From Desulfobacter hydrogenophilus (GTDB lineage Bacteria > Desulfobacterota > Desulfobacteria > Desulfobacterales > Desulfobacteraceae), in contig NZ_CP036313.1 of the NCBI RefSeq assembly GCF_004319545.1, positions 1 through 64,000 on the forward strand: a DNA stretch of 64,000 nucleotides. The letters run 5' to 3'. The position numbers and the translations under genes are program-made. Each line of letters opens with the position of its first letter. The stretch's first letter is position 1. The notes beneath the pieces were generated by a model. The model saw only the letters and a list, made by a program, of their open reading frames with translations. It ran no database searches and was not told where the DNA came from. Positions 46,934 to 56,231 of this stretch are shown piece by piece.

Positions 46934-49924
46934 ATGGATAGGCGAACATTTCTTAAAACTGCCGGAATCGGAAGCATTTCTGTTGCCTATGGCTGCAAGT
47001 CAGACTATGACAAAAATATTTTCTCACTGGTAACGGCCCCGAAGGATTTTGTAACAGGGCAAGCGGTATGGTATGCCTCCACGTGCATGGAGTGCCCTGC
47101 AGGATGCGGTATCCTTGCAAAAAACCGTGAGGGCCGGGTTATTAAGCTGGAAGGAAATCCCGCCCATCCGGTGAACCGTGGGAAACTGTGCATCCGGGGC
47201 CAGGCGGCTCTACAGTCTGTTTATGATCCAGACAGACTGATGATGCCTCAACTCAAAACAGGCCAGACATTTAAACCGATCTCTTATAATCAAGCCTTTG
47301 ACATTCTGAAAAAGCGGATGCACACCGCATCAGACAAGGGAAGCAACCGCGTCAAAATGCTGACCGGCATAACATCAGTACCCCTTTGCACCCTGTTTGC
47401 AACCACCCTGGAGGCATTTGGCGCAACTCCCGCAGCCGTGTACGAACCTTACGCCCACGATGCCTTGAGAGCCGCCCACCAAGCCCTGTTTTCCAAGCCC
47501 ATGCTTCCCTCTTTTCATATGGAAAACGCAGATTTTATTCTGGGATTTGGCGCGGATTTTATAGAAACCTGGCTGTCACCGGTTGAATATATCCGCAAAT
47601 TCAAATCCATGCACAGCCCTAAAGACGGTACAAAGGGAACGTTCGTTCATGCAGGCCCCTACATGTCCTTGACAGCCGCCAATGCAGACAAATTTTTCCC
47701 GGTTACGGCAGGAACGGAATATATGGTGGCCTTGGGGGTGATCCGCCAAATTTTGGAAACCAGAACAATAGATCATCTGCCTGGGCCCTTTTTAAAAGAA
47801 CTTACGGCTGTTGTCAGTCCATATCATCCTGACATCGTTGAAAAAAATACCGGATTTCCGGAAGCGGATCAAAACCGTTTGGCCCAATCCATGCTCGCAT
47901 CCCACCGCCCCCTGGTTCTGGGGTCAACAGGCACCACAACGGCAGACACCTCCTTTGCCCTGGAGATGGCCGTGACCCTGATGAATCTTCTGCTGGACAA
48001 AGATCTTTCTCTGTATGATTTTGAACACAGGCACGCCCTTGAAAAAGTCATGACGGCAAAAGAAACCGCTAAATTCTTCAAAACGGTCGCCACTGACCCC
48101 ACAGAGCTCTTATTGTTTTATAATACCAACCCCTTGTTTACGTTTCCAGAAAACGCTGATTTAACGGATATTTTTAATCGTAAAGAGATCTTCAAGGTCA
48201 GTTTTTCAAATGTCATGGATGAGACGTCCAAAAACGCAGACCTTATTTTCCCGGTGCAACTGCCGCTTGAGACCTGGGACAGTTATGAAAGCAACACGGC
48301 ATGCATTTCAACCCTCCAGCCTGCCATGGGACGGCTCAGCAAGGCGCCTTCCATGGGCGATGTGTTCCTCGACCTGTCAGACAAAGACCGGCAGTTTGAT
48401 GACTACTATCAATATCTTGCCGACTACCTGTATACGAATATGCCTGAAAAGAGCAAAGCCCATTTCATGCAAACAATTCAATCAGGCGGGATATTTCATT
48501 CCAACAGCAAATCCGTGGCCGGGCGTCCCCCCCTTGACACGGGATCCATCAAGGCGCTGAAAAATGCACCTTACGTCATCGAACTGTCTGAAGAACCGGA
48601 ATTAAATTTTCTGGCGGTTCCGTCACTTCGGCTCTATGACGGCCGGGGGGGCAACAAGTCCTGGCTCAATGAAATACCCGATCCTGTGACCAGTATTGCC
48701 TGGGAAACCATGCTCATGATTCACCCTGCAACCCTGGAAGAACGTGGATTCGCACACGGGGATATCCTGACCATTGAAGCAGGCGACCACGCCATCACAG
48801 CACCGGTCTATTCCTACCAGGGCGTTGCCTTAGGCGTGATGGCCATGCAGATGGGCCAAGGGCACAGTGCCTGCGGCCGGTATGCCCAAGGATTCGGCAG
48901 CAACCCGGTTGATCTTTTGTCAGGAAACCTTGAGACCTCTGATTTTCTCTCCTATTTAATCACCCCCACTTCGATTAAACGGACCGGCAAGGTTGAAGCA
49001 CTTCCCCAGACAGATGGCAGCCGGTCCCAGTACAAACGAAAAATTGCCCTGTCCATGACCTTGGCGAACAGCCACAGCGAAGACGGACACGGTAAATCTG
49101 CCGACCACGGCCAATCCGACGGGCATGGACAAAAAGAGGGCGGGGGCCTGGATATGAACCAGTTCCCGTTAACCCTGCCCACCGAGGAAGGATACGATAA
49201 AAAACGAGATGTTTACGCACCCCACGAACATGATGGCTACCGGTGGGGGATGATCGTGGATCTGGACAAATGTGTGGGATGCAATGCTTGCGTGGCCGCA
49301 TGTTATGCGGAAAACAATATCGGCGTTGTGGGAAAAGAGCAGATCATAAAAGGCCGGGAAATGGCCTGGTTGCGAATTGAACGATACCAGGATCAGAACG
49401 ATGAAGACCGGCTGATTTTTCTTCCCATGATGTGCCAGCACTGCGATGCGGCCCCATGTGAATCCGTATGTCCGGTGTACGCCCCCCACCATTCCAAGGA
49501 GGGGCTCAACAACCAGGTTTACAACCGCTGTATCGGCACCCGGTTCTGTGCCCAGAACTGCCCGTACAAAGTCAGAAAGTTCAATTGGTTTGACTGGGAA
49601 AGACCCGCCCCCCTCAACCTTCAGCTCAACCCCGATGTCACCGCCAGAAGCAAAGGGGTCATGGAAAAATGCTCATTTTGTGTACAGCGAATTAAAAAAG
49701 CCCACAATCAGGCAAAAAATGAGAACCGTAAGATTCGGGACGGAGAAGTTCAGCCGGCATGCGTGCAGACATGTCCTGCCAATGCACTGACCTTTGGTAA
49801 TTTCCTGGACAAAAACAGTGCGGTTTCCATTCTGGCCCGAGAATCACGGGCTTACCAGGTGCTTGGCTATCTGAATACCAAACCTGCTGTTATTTATTTG
49901 AAGAAAATGGTGCAGGAACTATGA
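46934..49924 (+). CDS. actB: Alternative complex III subunit B (molybdopterin-like/iron-sulfur fusion)
   Basis: The protein is 996 residues. A Tat signal (DRRTFLKTAG) is followed by a cysteine in SVAYGC that could be lipidated. The large molybdopterin oxidoreductase-like domain (about 45-700) keeps CMECPAGC and LCIRG cysteines. A His/Gly/Asp-rich linker (about 711-740) precedes the iron-sulfur domain, with CVGCNACVAAC, CQHCDAAPCESVC, CIGTRFCAQNC and CSFC...CVQTC clusters. In known alternative complex III the B subunit carries electrons from quinol and has no molybdenum. It starts the operon actB-C-D-F-A. Confidence 0.92.
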   Translation: MDRRTFLKTAGIGSISVAYGCKSDYDKNIFSLVTAPKDFVTGQAVWYASTCMECPAGCGILAKNREGRVIKLEGNPAHPVNRGKLCIRGQAALQSVYDPDRLMMPQLKTGQTFKPISYNQAFDILKKRMHTASDKGSNRVKMLTGITSVPLCTLFATTLEAFGATPAAVYEPYAHDALRAAHQALFSKPMLPSFHMENADFILGFGADFIETWLSPVEYIRKFKSMHSPKDGTKGTFVHAGPYMSLTAANADKFFPVTAGTEYMVALGVIRQILETRTIDHLPGPFLKELTAVVSPYHPDIVEKNTGFPEADQNRLAQSMLASHRPLVLGSTGTTTADTSFALEMAVTLMNLLLDKDLSLYDFEHRHALEKVMTAKETAKFFKTVATDPTELLLFYNTNPLFTFPENADLTDIFNRKEIFKVSFSNVMDETSKNADLIFPVQLPLETWDSYESNTACISTLQPAMGRLSKAPSMGDVFLDLSDKDRQFDDYYQYLADYLYTNMPEKSKAHFMQTIQSGGIFHSNSKSVAGRPPLDTGSIKALKNAPYVIELSEEPELNFLAVPSLRLYDGRGGNKSWLNEIPDPVTSIAWETMLMIHPATLEERGFAHGDILTIEAGDHAITAPVYSYQGVALGVMAMQMGQGHSACGRYAQGFGSNPVDLLSGNLETSDFLSYLITPTSIKRTGKVEALPQTDGSRSQYKRKIALSMTLANSHSEDGHGKSADHGQSDGHGQKEGGGLDMNQFPLTLPTEEGYDKKRDVYAPHEHDGYRWGMIVDLDKCVGCNACVAACYAENNIGVVGKEQIIKGREMAWLRIERYQDQNDEDRLIFLPMMCQHCDAAPCESVCPVYAPHHSKEGLNNQVYNRCIGTRFCAQNCPYKVRKFNWFDWERPAPLNLQLNPDVTARSKGVMEKCSFCVQRIKKAHNQAKNENRKIRDGEVQPACVQTCPANALTFGNFLDKNSAVSILARESRAYQVLGYLNTKPAVIYLKKMVQEL

Positions 49925-50068
49925 CTCGATAATCCAAATTTTTAGGGAATTTGTCCAAATTCAAGGCGGAAACAATTTTTAACCGGAGGAATATACAATA
50001 TATTTTGAGGATTAAAAATTGTTACCAACGCCGAAGTTGGTCAAATTAACAAAAACTGGCTCATCGAG
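49925..50068. repeat. Palindromic element C2 between actB and actC
   Basis: This 144-bp element begins directly after the actB TGA with CTCGATAATCCAAATTTTT and ends in CTGGCTCATCGAG. The interior matches C1 in inverse orientation (GGAAACAATTTTTAA, ATATACAATATATTTTGAGG, TTAAAAATTGTTACC). Its stem-loop inside the operon could affect mRNA processing or expression of distal genes. Confidence 0.87.
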
Positions 50069-50098
50069 TATGAACCTTCAATTAGGGGTTTTAAACAT

Positions 50099-51406
50099 AT
50101 GTCTCAATTGACCTTTGAAACAATCAATACCACGGTCCTGGACACGCTGACCCGTCCGGGAAAGGCCTACTGGGGCATCATCGCCCTGTTGTTTTGCGGA
50201 GCCATCATGGGCGCTTCCTGCTGGGCCTACCAGATCTTTGTCGGCGTGGGCGTGGCAGGCATGAACACACCGGTCCACTGGGGCACCTATCTGATAAATT
50301 TTGTCTTCTGGGTGGGGATTGCCCATTCCGGCACCCTGATTTCCGCCATTTTGTTTCTGTTCCGGGCAGGATGGAGAAACCCCATTGCCAGGGCTGCTGA
50401 AACCATGACCGTATTTGCCGTGTGCATTGCGGGGCTTTTTCCTTTTATTCACCTGGGCCGTGCCTGGCTGGTTTTTTATATGCTGCCCCTTCCCAACCAA
50501 AGAACTTTATGGCCCAACTTTCAATCTCCCCTGATATTTGATGTTATTGCCATCTCCACCTATCTCACCGTGAGTAGTCTTTTCTGGTATACCGGGCTTC
50601 TCCCGGATTTAGCCATCATCAGGGACCGGTCCCGGGGCGTTCGCAAAAAGATTTTTCAGGTGCTCTCCCTTGGGTGGTCCGGTAAAACCGGTCAATGGAT
50701 GAACTACTCCAGGGCCTATCTTTTGTTTGCCGGTCTTGCCACCCCCCTTGTTATTTCGGTCCACAGTGTGGTGTCCTGGGATTTTGCCCTTAGCGTAATA
50801 CCCGGCTGGCACACCACCATTTTTGCTCCCTATTTTGTTGCCGGGGCCATCCATTCAGGCCTTGCCATGGTGCTGACCTTAAGTATTCCCTTGAGAAAAA
50901 TTTTCAAGTACGAAGCGCTGATCACCATGAATGTACTCGAAAGCATCGCAAAAACCATTGTTTTTACCGGCATCATTGTGGGATTTTCCTATGCCACGGA
51001 GTTGTTCATCGCCTGGTACAGCCACAACAGTATTGAAATGGAAACCTTCTGGTGGCGGGCGTTTGGTCATTATGCGCCGGAATACTGGATCATGGTGGTC
51101 TGCAACACCGTCATCCCCCTTTTGTATTTATTCAAAAAAATCAGGACCCATGTCATCCCATTGTTTATCATCTCTATTTTTGTAAATATCGGCATGTGGT
51201 TTGAACGTTTTGTCATCATCGCGGGCAGCGTTGCCCATGATTTTCTGCCCAATGCCTGGGGGCATTACCGCCCCACATGGGTTGAGGGGGGAATCATGGT
51301 AGGTGCCTTTTGTCTTTTCTTTTTCCTGTTTTTGCTCTTTGTTAAGCACCTGCCGTCGGTTTCCATGACGGAAATGAAAGAAATGGTTCATCATCAAGTG
51401 GAGTAA
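50099..51406 (+). CDS. actC: Alternative complex III subunit C (NrfD/PsrC-like quinone-binding protein)
   Basis: The protein is 435 residues, polytopic with about ten transmembrane helices. Typical segments are YWGIIALLFCGAIMGASCWAY, VHWGTYLINFVFWVGIAHSG and SVVSWDFALSVIPGWHTTIFAPYFVAGAI. NrfD-like ActC binds quinol at the periplasmic side and passes electrons to ActB. The gene is separated from actB by a palindromic element and has only a weak ribosome site. Confidence 0.93.
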   Translation: MSQLTFETINTTVLDTLTRPGKAYWGIIALLFCGAIMGASCWAYQIFVGVGVAGMNTPVHWGTYLINFVFWVGIAHSGTLISAILFLFRAGWRNPIARAAETMTVFAVCIAGLFPFIHLGRAWLVFYMLPLPNQRTLWPNFQSPLIFDVIAISTYLTVSSLFWYTGLLPDLAIIRDRSRGVRKKIFQVLSLGWSGKTGQWMNYSRAYLLFAGLATPLVISVHSVVSWDFALSVIPGWHTTIFAPYFVAGAIHSGLAMVLTLSIPLRKIFKYEALITMNVLESIAKTIVFTGIIVGFSYATELFIAWYSHNSIEMETFWWRAFGHYAPEYWIMVVCNTVIPLLYLFKKIRTHVIPLFIISIFVNIGMWFERFVIIAGSVAHDFLPNAWGHYRPTWVEGGIMVGAFCLFFFLFLLFVKHLPSVSMTEMKEMVHHQVE

Positions 51407-51409
51407 TTC

Positions 51410-51925
51410 ATGAATACGGATGCCATCATAGTCACAGGCCTTTATAATACCCAGGAAGAAACCCTGGCTGCCGTAGAAAAAATACAGGAAAAAGGCTTTG
51501 AGGTAGCAGAAGTTCACAGCCCCATTCCCAGCGACGCCCTTGCCCAGGCGCTTGGCAGGAAAAAAAGCAAGATCGGATGGTTTACTTTGATCGGCGGGAT
51601 CATTGGTTTTTTTTCCGGATTCTCCCTTGCCGTGTTTACATCCACCCGATGGGACCTCATTGTCAGTGGAAAGCCCATTATTTCCTGGATACCTTTTTTT
51701 GTCATCGCCTTTGAATTTACTATCCTGTTTGCTGTGCTTGGCAATGTATTGGGCATAGTGACCCAGGTGGGGCTTCTAGACCCAGACTATGAAAAAAATT
51801 ATGACCCGGAATGCTCAGGCTCTATGTATGGGATTGAAGTGGCTTCAACGCCCGAAGATGCTGACAGTCTGAGGGATCTGCTCGACCACACAGGGTCTAT
51901 TAAAAAACAGAGGGAAACCAAATGA
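51410..51925 (+). CDS. actD: Alternative complex III subunit D (DUF3341)
   Basis: The protein is 171 residues with two transmembrane helices (about 60-80 and 97-120) and a cytosolic alpha/beta N-terminal region (GLYNTQEETLAAVEKIQEKG). GYDPECSGSMYGIEV-like sequence near the end is typical of DUF3341 in this complex. It follows actC by 3 bp and overlaps the next gene by 4 bp. Confidence 0.9.
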   Translation: MNTDAIIVTGLYNTQEETLAAVEKIQEKGFEVAEVHSPIPSDALAQALGRKKSKIGWFTLIGGIIGFFSGFSLAVFTSTRWDLIVSGKPIISWIPFFVIAFEFTILFAVLGNVLGIVTQVGLLDPDYEKNYDPECSGSMYGIEVASTPEDADSLRDLLDHTGSIKKQRETK

Positions 51926-53151
51926 CGTCCATGGATACGGCAGTCACAGAACCTTCAGCACCTTTGAAAAAGAGTGTGTTCTTCATTCCTGCACTCATTG
52001 CCGGTGGAGGATTCCTGTTTTTCATTATTCTGGCAGCAACGGGCCACCCGGAACAAGCCTGGCTTGCCTTTCTGACAAATTTCATGTTTTTTACCATCAT
52101 CTCCTGCGGAGGGCTTTTATTTTCAACCCTCATGCACTTTACCAAAGCCAAATGGAGCCACACCTTTGCAGCAGTGGCAGAAGCGTTTTCCGCTTTTTTC
52201 CCTGTATCCTTTGTTCTTTTTATCCTTCTTTTCATCGGACAGAACTACGTATTTCCGTGGGTGGGACAAGACCTGCACGGCAAGGAAGTGTGGCTGAATG
52301 TTCCCTTTTTATTTGCCCGGGACGGTGTGGCTTTTTTGATTCTCTACATCCTCGGGTTTGGTTACCTGTATTACTCACTTAAATTCAGATTAAAAGCGGC
52401 CCCCAAAAATACCCGGTTGAAAGCATTTTTATTCAAGCGGTTTGAACAATGTTCCCGTGACCCTGAAATCATCAAACACCGGATGACGGTTTTTGCAGGC
52501 TGGTATATGTTTGCCTTTGCCATGTGTCTTTCCCTTGTCGGGTTTGATCTGGTCATGAGCGCGGACCCGCACTGGTATTCCACCCTGTTTGGGGCCTACA
52601 CCTTTATCAAAGCCATCTTTGCCGGGTTCGGTGCCATTATCCTTTTGGTCTCGCTACTTCATTTAAACCCCAAGGTGCCCTTTACCCTTACCCCGGCCCA
52701 ATTGGGCGACATGAGCACGCTTTTTTTCGGCTTCAGCATTGTATGGGGGGATTTTTTCTATTCCCAGTTCGTGGTTATCTGGTACGGGAACATTCCCGAA
52801 GAATCCGCCTATATCATTAAACGAACCATGACCCAGCCATGGAGCATTCTGGCATGGACCGTATTTATCGGCTGTTTTATCCTGCCGTTTATCATCCTTT
52901 TGAGCAGAAAAATAAAGCAGTCTCCCAAATGCATGATCGTTGTCAGCTCATGTGTCCTGGCAGGACTCTGGATCGAGCATTTTCTTCTTTTGGGGCCCAG
53001 TTTTCTTGCCCACGATCCGGCGGTATTTCCCATTGGCATCGGTGAGATCATCATTACCCTTGGATTTTTAAGTCTCTTTAGTCTTTCCATTTTAGCCTAT
53101 TTCAAAGAATTACCTGAAGCATTGAAAACCGACTCAGGGGAGGTGGCTTAA
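51922..53151 (+). CDS. actF: Alternative complex III subunit F (NrfD-like, quinone-site subunit 2)
   Basis: The protein is 409 residues with about ten transmembrane helices. It resembles ActC/NrfD, with SLVGFDLVMSADPHWYSTLFGAYTF and LSTLFFGFSIVWGDFFYSQF-type sequence in place. In the standard operon a monohaem ActE lies between D and F; here F follows D directly with a 4-bp overlap. The stop overlaps the start of the pentahaem gene. Confidence 0.9.
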   Translation: MTSMDTAVTEPSAPLKKSVFFIPALIAGGGFLFFIILAATGHPEQAWLAFLTNFMFFTIISCGGLLFSTLMHFTKAKWSHTFAAVAEAFSAFFPVSFVLFILLFIGQNYVFPWVGQDLHGKEVWLNVPFLFARDGVAFLILYILGFGYLYYSLKFRLKAAPKNTRLKAFLFKRFEQCSRDPEIIKHRMTVFAGWYMFAFAMCLSLVGFDLVMSADPHWYSTLFGAYTFIKAIFAGFGAIILLVSLLHLNPKVPFTLTPAQLGDMSTLFFGFSIVWGDFFYSQFVVIWYGNIPEESAYIIKRTMTQPWSILAWTVFIGCFILPFIILLSRKIKQSPKCMIVVSSCVLAGLWIEHFLLLGPSFLAHDPAVFPIGIGEIIITLGFLSLFSLSILAYFKELPEALKTDSGEVA

Positions 53152-53780
53152 TGGAAATAATACTGGTATCCCTGACACTCTTAACGCTAATCATTTTAGT
53201 TGTTCTGGTGGGAACAAAAGGCAAACCCCTGACTCTTGTCTCCCAGTTTCATTCTTTTTCAGCCCAGGTAAAAAAAAATAAAATCCAATTGCTTGTCTTA
53301 AGTGCCTTGATTATCCTGGTTGTTCTATTTGCCTATGTCTACTATATCATGCCCCATGTGAATGCAGGGCCGGTTCAGCCCATCGCTTTCAGCCACAGGC
53401 TCCATGCAGGCAACAAAAAAATTGACTGCCGTTTCTGTCATTCATATGTGGACAGGTCCGTCCATCCCGGAATTCCGCCGGTGGAAAAATGTCTTTACTG
53501 TCACAACTTTATTATTCCCAATCACCCGGAAATCAGAAAAGAACACAATTACTTTGATACCCAGACGCCCACACCGTGGAAAAAGGTTTTTTATGTGCCC
53601 GAACATGTCATGTTCAACCATGAACGCCACATAAAAAAACAGTTTGAGTGTGAAGCCTGTCACGGGGACGTTGAAGGAACTGACAGGCTTAAGCGTCACG
53701 AATTTAAAATGGGGTTTTGTGTCCAATGTCACAGGAAAGAAGAAGCTAACTTAGACTGCTGGCTTTCCTGTCACAACTAA
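53151..53780 (+). CDS. actA: Pentahaem cytochrome c, alternative complex III subunit A-like
   Basis: The protein is 209 residues. Two hydrophobic segments (about 2-20 and 43-62) precede a haem domain with FSHRLHAGNKKIDCRFCH, CLYCH, FNHERHIKKQFECEACH and CVQCH. A fifth site, DCWLSCHN at the very end, is CX3CH rather than CXXCH. The haem-spacing matches ActA, which is normally the first gene; here it is last of the five. The complex passes electrons to an oxidase or soluble cytochrome. Confidence 0.88.
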   Translation: MEIILVSLTLLTLIILVVLVGTKGKPLTLVSQFHSFSAQVKKNKIQLLVLSALIILVVLFAYVYYIMPHVNAGPVQPIAFSHRLHAGNKKIDCRFCHSYVDRSVHPGIPPVEKCLYCHNFIIPNHPEIRKEHNYFDTQTPTPWKKVFYVPEHVMFNHERHIKKQFECEACHGDVEGTDRLKRHEFKMGFCVQCHRKEEANLDCWLSCHN

Positions 53781-53787
53781 TATAGGA

Positions 53788-55170
53788 GTGTTTGTTTTGC
53801 CTGAGAAACCAACCCAACCCGATACTGCGACCTACATGACAGCCAAGGGGTTTTGCCTGACCTCCGCTGTCTGGATGATGGTGGCCACGCTGGCAGGATT
53901 TATTGCGGCCATAGAGCTTGTGGCCCCTGATTTAACCGGCAACATTGCTTGGCTCCTCTTTTCAAGACTTCGTCCCATGCATGTGAACCTGGTATTGTTC
54001 GGGTTTGTTACCCCGGGCCTTCTGGGCAGTTCATTTTATCTGGTTCCCCGGTTGCTGCGCACCGAGCTTTACAGTGAACGGCTGGGCGTATTTACGGTTG
54101 TCCTGTGGAATATTGCCCTGGTCGCCCTGGTGGTCAGTCTTGCCGCAGGCTTTACCCAGGGCCGGGAATACGCTGAAATGATCTGGCCCATTGATGTTGG
54201 TATTGTCATCGCCTTCTGCCTTATTTTTTTAAATTTGATGATGACGGTAAAAAACAGGCAGGAAAAAATCCTGTATGTATCTGTCTGGTATGTGCTGGCA
54301 GGCATCCTTCTGACCACCTGTACCTACTGCCTGGGCAACGTTATCTGGCAGCCGGACTCCGGCGCCCTGGTCGGCATTCCCGATGCCATTCTTCTCTGGT
54401 TTTACGGACACAATGTGTTTGGACTTTTGTTGACGCCTTTGGCTGCGGCCGTTGTTTATTACATTATTCCCCAGGTCTGCCGGACACCGTTGTACAGTCA
54501 TACGCTGTCCCTCCTGGGATTCTGGGCATTGATTGTCATTTATACCCATATCGGAACCCATCACCTGCTGCAGGTGCCGGTTCCCACCTGGCTTAAAGTG
54601 GTCGCCATTGTTGACAGTATTGCCATGGTGATTCCGGTGATGGCCTTTCTCATCAATATCTGGTACACGGCCAGGGGAAAGCTTGGATTGATCAGTGAAG
54701 ACATCGGTGGAAAATTTGTTTTTACCGGGACCATCATGTATTTTATCGTCAGTATCCGGGGATCAATGATGGCACTGCCCGATGTCCAGCGAGTGACCCA
54801 TTTCAGCCACTGGGTTGTAGGCCACGCCCATGTCGGCGTTCTCGGATTTGCCGGAATGATTGCTCTGGGAGGTATGTATTTTACCCTCCCGAGAATAACG
54901 GGTAAACCGCTCTTCAGTCCATTTCTGGCCAATTTCCAATACTGGATGGTATTGATCGGCGTGGTCGGATTTACCATCGTGTTAACCATTTCCGGACTCA
55001 TTCAGGGCAATGCCTGGCTGAACGGAGAAACCGTGTACCGGGTACTCCCCGAAATCCACATATACAATATTGTCCGGGCGTCCCTGGGTCTGTTAATTTT
55101 TCTGTCCGCCCTGTCAGGGTTTTATAATATTTTCAGATCACTCTTTTCAACTGCCGGAGAAACATCATGA
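53788..55170 (+). CDS. ccoN: cbb3-like cytochrome c oxidase subunit I
   Basis: The protein is 460 residues with about twelve transmembrane helices. Haem and copper ligands are seen in MHVNLVLFGFVTPGLLG, WFYGHNVFGLLLTPLAAAVVYYI (with the Tyr and His of cbb3 helix VII), IGTHHLLQVPVPTWLK (His pair of CuB) and SHWVVGHAHVGVLG. It reduces O2 to water. The start is probably TTG at 53788 with AGGAG upstream. It overlaps ccoO by 4 bp. Confidence 0.94.
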   Translation: MFVLPEKPTQPDTATYMTAKGFCLTSAVWMMVATLAGFIAAIELVAPDLTGNIAWLLFSRLRPMHVNLVLFGFVTPGLLGSSFYLVPRLLRTELYSERLGVFTVVLWNIALVALVVSLAAGFTQGREYAEMIWPIDVGIVIAFCLIFLNLMMTVKNRQEKILYVSVWYVLAGILLTTCTYCLGNVIWQPDSGALVGIPDAILLWFYGHNVFGLLLTPLAAAVVYYIIPQVCRTPLYSHTLSLLGFWALIVIYTHIGTHHLLQVPVPTWLKVVAIVDSIAMVIPVMAFLINIWYTARGKLGLISEDIGGKFVFTGTIMYFIVSIRGSMMALPDVQRVTHFSHWVVGHAHVGVLGFAGMIALGGMYFTLPRITGKPLFSPFLANFQYWMVLIGVVGFTIVLTISGLIQGNAWLNGETVYRVLPEIHIYNIVRASLGLLIFLSALSGFYNIFRSLFSTAGETS

Positions 55171-56099
55171 AAATGACACCTGCGGCCATCGTCTTCGGCA
55201 GCCTTCTTATCCTTATTGCAGTGGTATCGGTGGTCATTATTCTTCCCTATGCCGACACAAGCAAAACCATTCCTTCGGACCTGTTCAGAACCCGGACGGC
55301 CATGGAAGAACAAGGACGGGCTCTTTATATCAGTAACGGATGCGTTTACTGCCATACCCAGTCGATCCGATCGGTGGACTGGGGACTGGGGGCAGAAAGG
55401 CTGGCCCAGGCCGGGGATTATCTAAAGGATTATCCCATTCTCCTGGGCTCCCAGAGGACAGGCCCGGACCTGTCCCAGGAAGGCGGAGAGCATCCGGATG
55501 ACTGGCATCAGGCTCATTTTACAAACCCCAGATATACACGACCCCTGTCCGTCATGCCGCCATTTGAATTTTTGAAACAGGACAATCTGGACATATTGAT
55601 CCGGTATACCCAGAGCCTGGGGCTCAAGAATGCAGACCTGCGAATGGAGAGACAAACCCTCTGGAAAAAAAGATCCGTTGAGGCATATACCGCGGGTGTA
55701 AATGAAAACGTTGCATGGCTTCATGAAAATGTCCCCAAGGGCTGGCGGGAAATCCCCACACCCTATGCGGCATCCGAGGCGAGCCTTGCAAGGGGGGAAA
55801 AAATCTACCAGGATTTCTGTTTTGGCTGCCACGGACCTGTGGGAGACGGCATGGGTCCGGCCCAGCCCTATCTGAATCCACCACCGTTGAACTTTACCAT
55901 CCTCAAAGGCCGGGGGATCAGTGGGGGAATTATCTACTATCAGATCATGAACGGCATTACCGGAACGGCCATGCCTTACTTTAAACGGGAACTGGAATCA
56001 GAAAAAATATGGGATGTGGGAAACTATATTGCCAAATATTTTATTAATGAGATCGATGCAAATAAAGAACCCAAAGGTATTGATGCCGCATATGAATAA
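55167..56099 (+). CDS. ccoO: cbb3 oxidase subunit II fused to a second cytochrome c domain
   Basis: The protein is 310 residues. An N-terminal transmembrane helix is followed by a CcoO domain with NGCVYCHTQSIRSVDWGLG and NPRYTRPLSVMPPF. After about residue 195 comes a second monohaem cytochrome c domain with FCFGCHGPVGDGMGP and a methionine ligand in GTAMPYF. The usual CcoO has only the first haem. No separate dihaem CcoP is encoded, so the second domain probably supplies one of its two haems. Confidence 0.9.
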   Translation: MKMTPAAIVFGSLLILIAVVSVVIILPYADTSKTIPSDLFRTRTAMEEQGRALYISNGCVYCHTQSIRSVDWGLGAERLAQAGDYLKDYPILLGSQRTGPDLSQEGGEHPDDWHQAHFTNPRYTRPLSVMPPFEFLKQDNLDILIRYTQSLGLKNADLRMERQTLWKKRSVEAYTAGVNENVAWLHENVPKGWREIPTPYAASEASLARGEKIYQDFCFGCHGPVGDGMGPAQPYLNPPPLNFTILKGRGISGGIIYYQIMNGITGTAMPYFKRELESEKIWDVGNYIAKYFINEIDANKEPKGIDAAYE

Positions 56100-56116
56100 C
56101 CCATTTAGATATCTCC

Positions 56117-56185
56117 GGGAGCGCGGGCGTCCCGCCTGCATCTTTACGATACTTGCGGACATGCAGGCGAGACGCCCGCGCTCCC
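56117..56185. repeat. GC-rich 25-bp inverted repeat (REP-like)
   Basis: Arms 56117-56141 and 56161-56185 are complementary with one mismatch (GGGAGCGCGGGCGT... and ...ACGCCCGCGCTCCC) around a 19-base loop. Base composition is much more GC-rich than the surroundings. It lies between ccoO and the ccoS-like gene. Confidence 0.85.
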
Positions 56186-56214
56186 AGGTTAAATTATTTC
56201 GGACTGATTCCTAA

Positions 56215-56224
56215 GGGGGGGGGG
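56215..56224 (+). other. Ten-G homopolymer before ccoS-like start
   Basis: A run of ten G residues ends 7 bases before the ATG at 56232 and takes the place of the ribosome binding site. Such tracts often change length during replication. Confidence 0.8.
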
Positions 56225-56231
56225 TAGAAAG

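Noticed and set aside
46934-49924. Formate dehydrogenase or nitrate reductase catalytic subunit
   Set aside because: The fusion with a C-terminal four-cluster ferredoxin domain and the following NrfD, DUF3341 and second NrfD-like genes fit alternative complex III instead.
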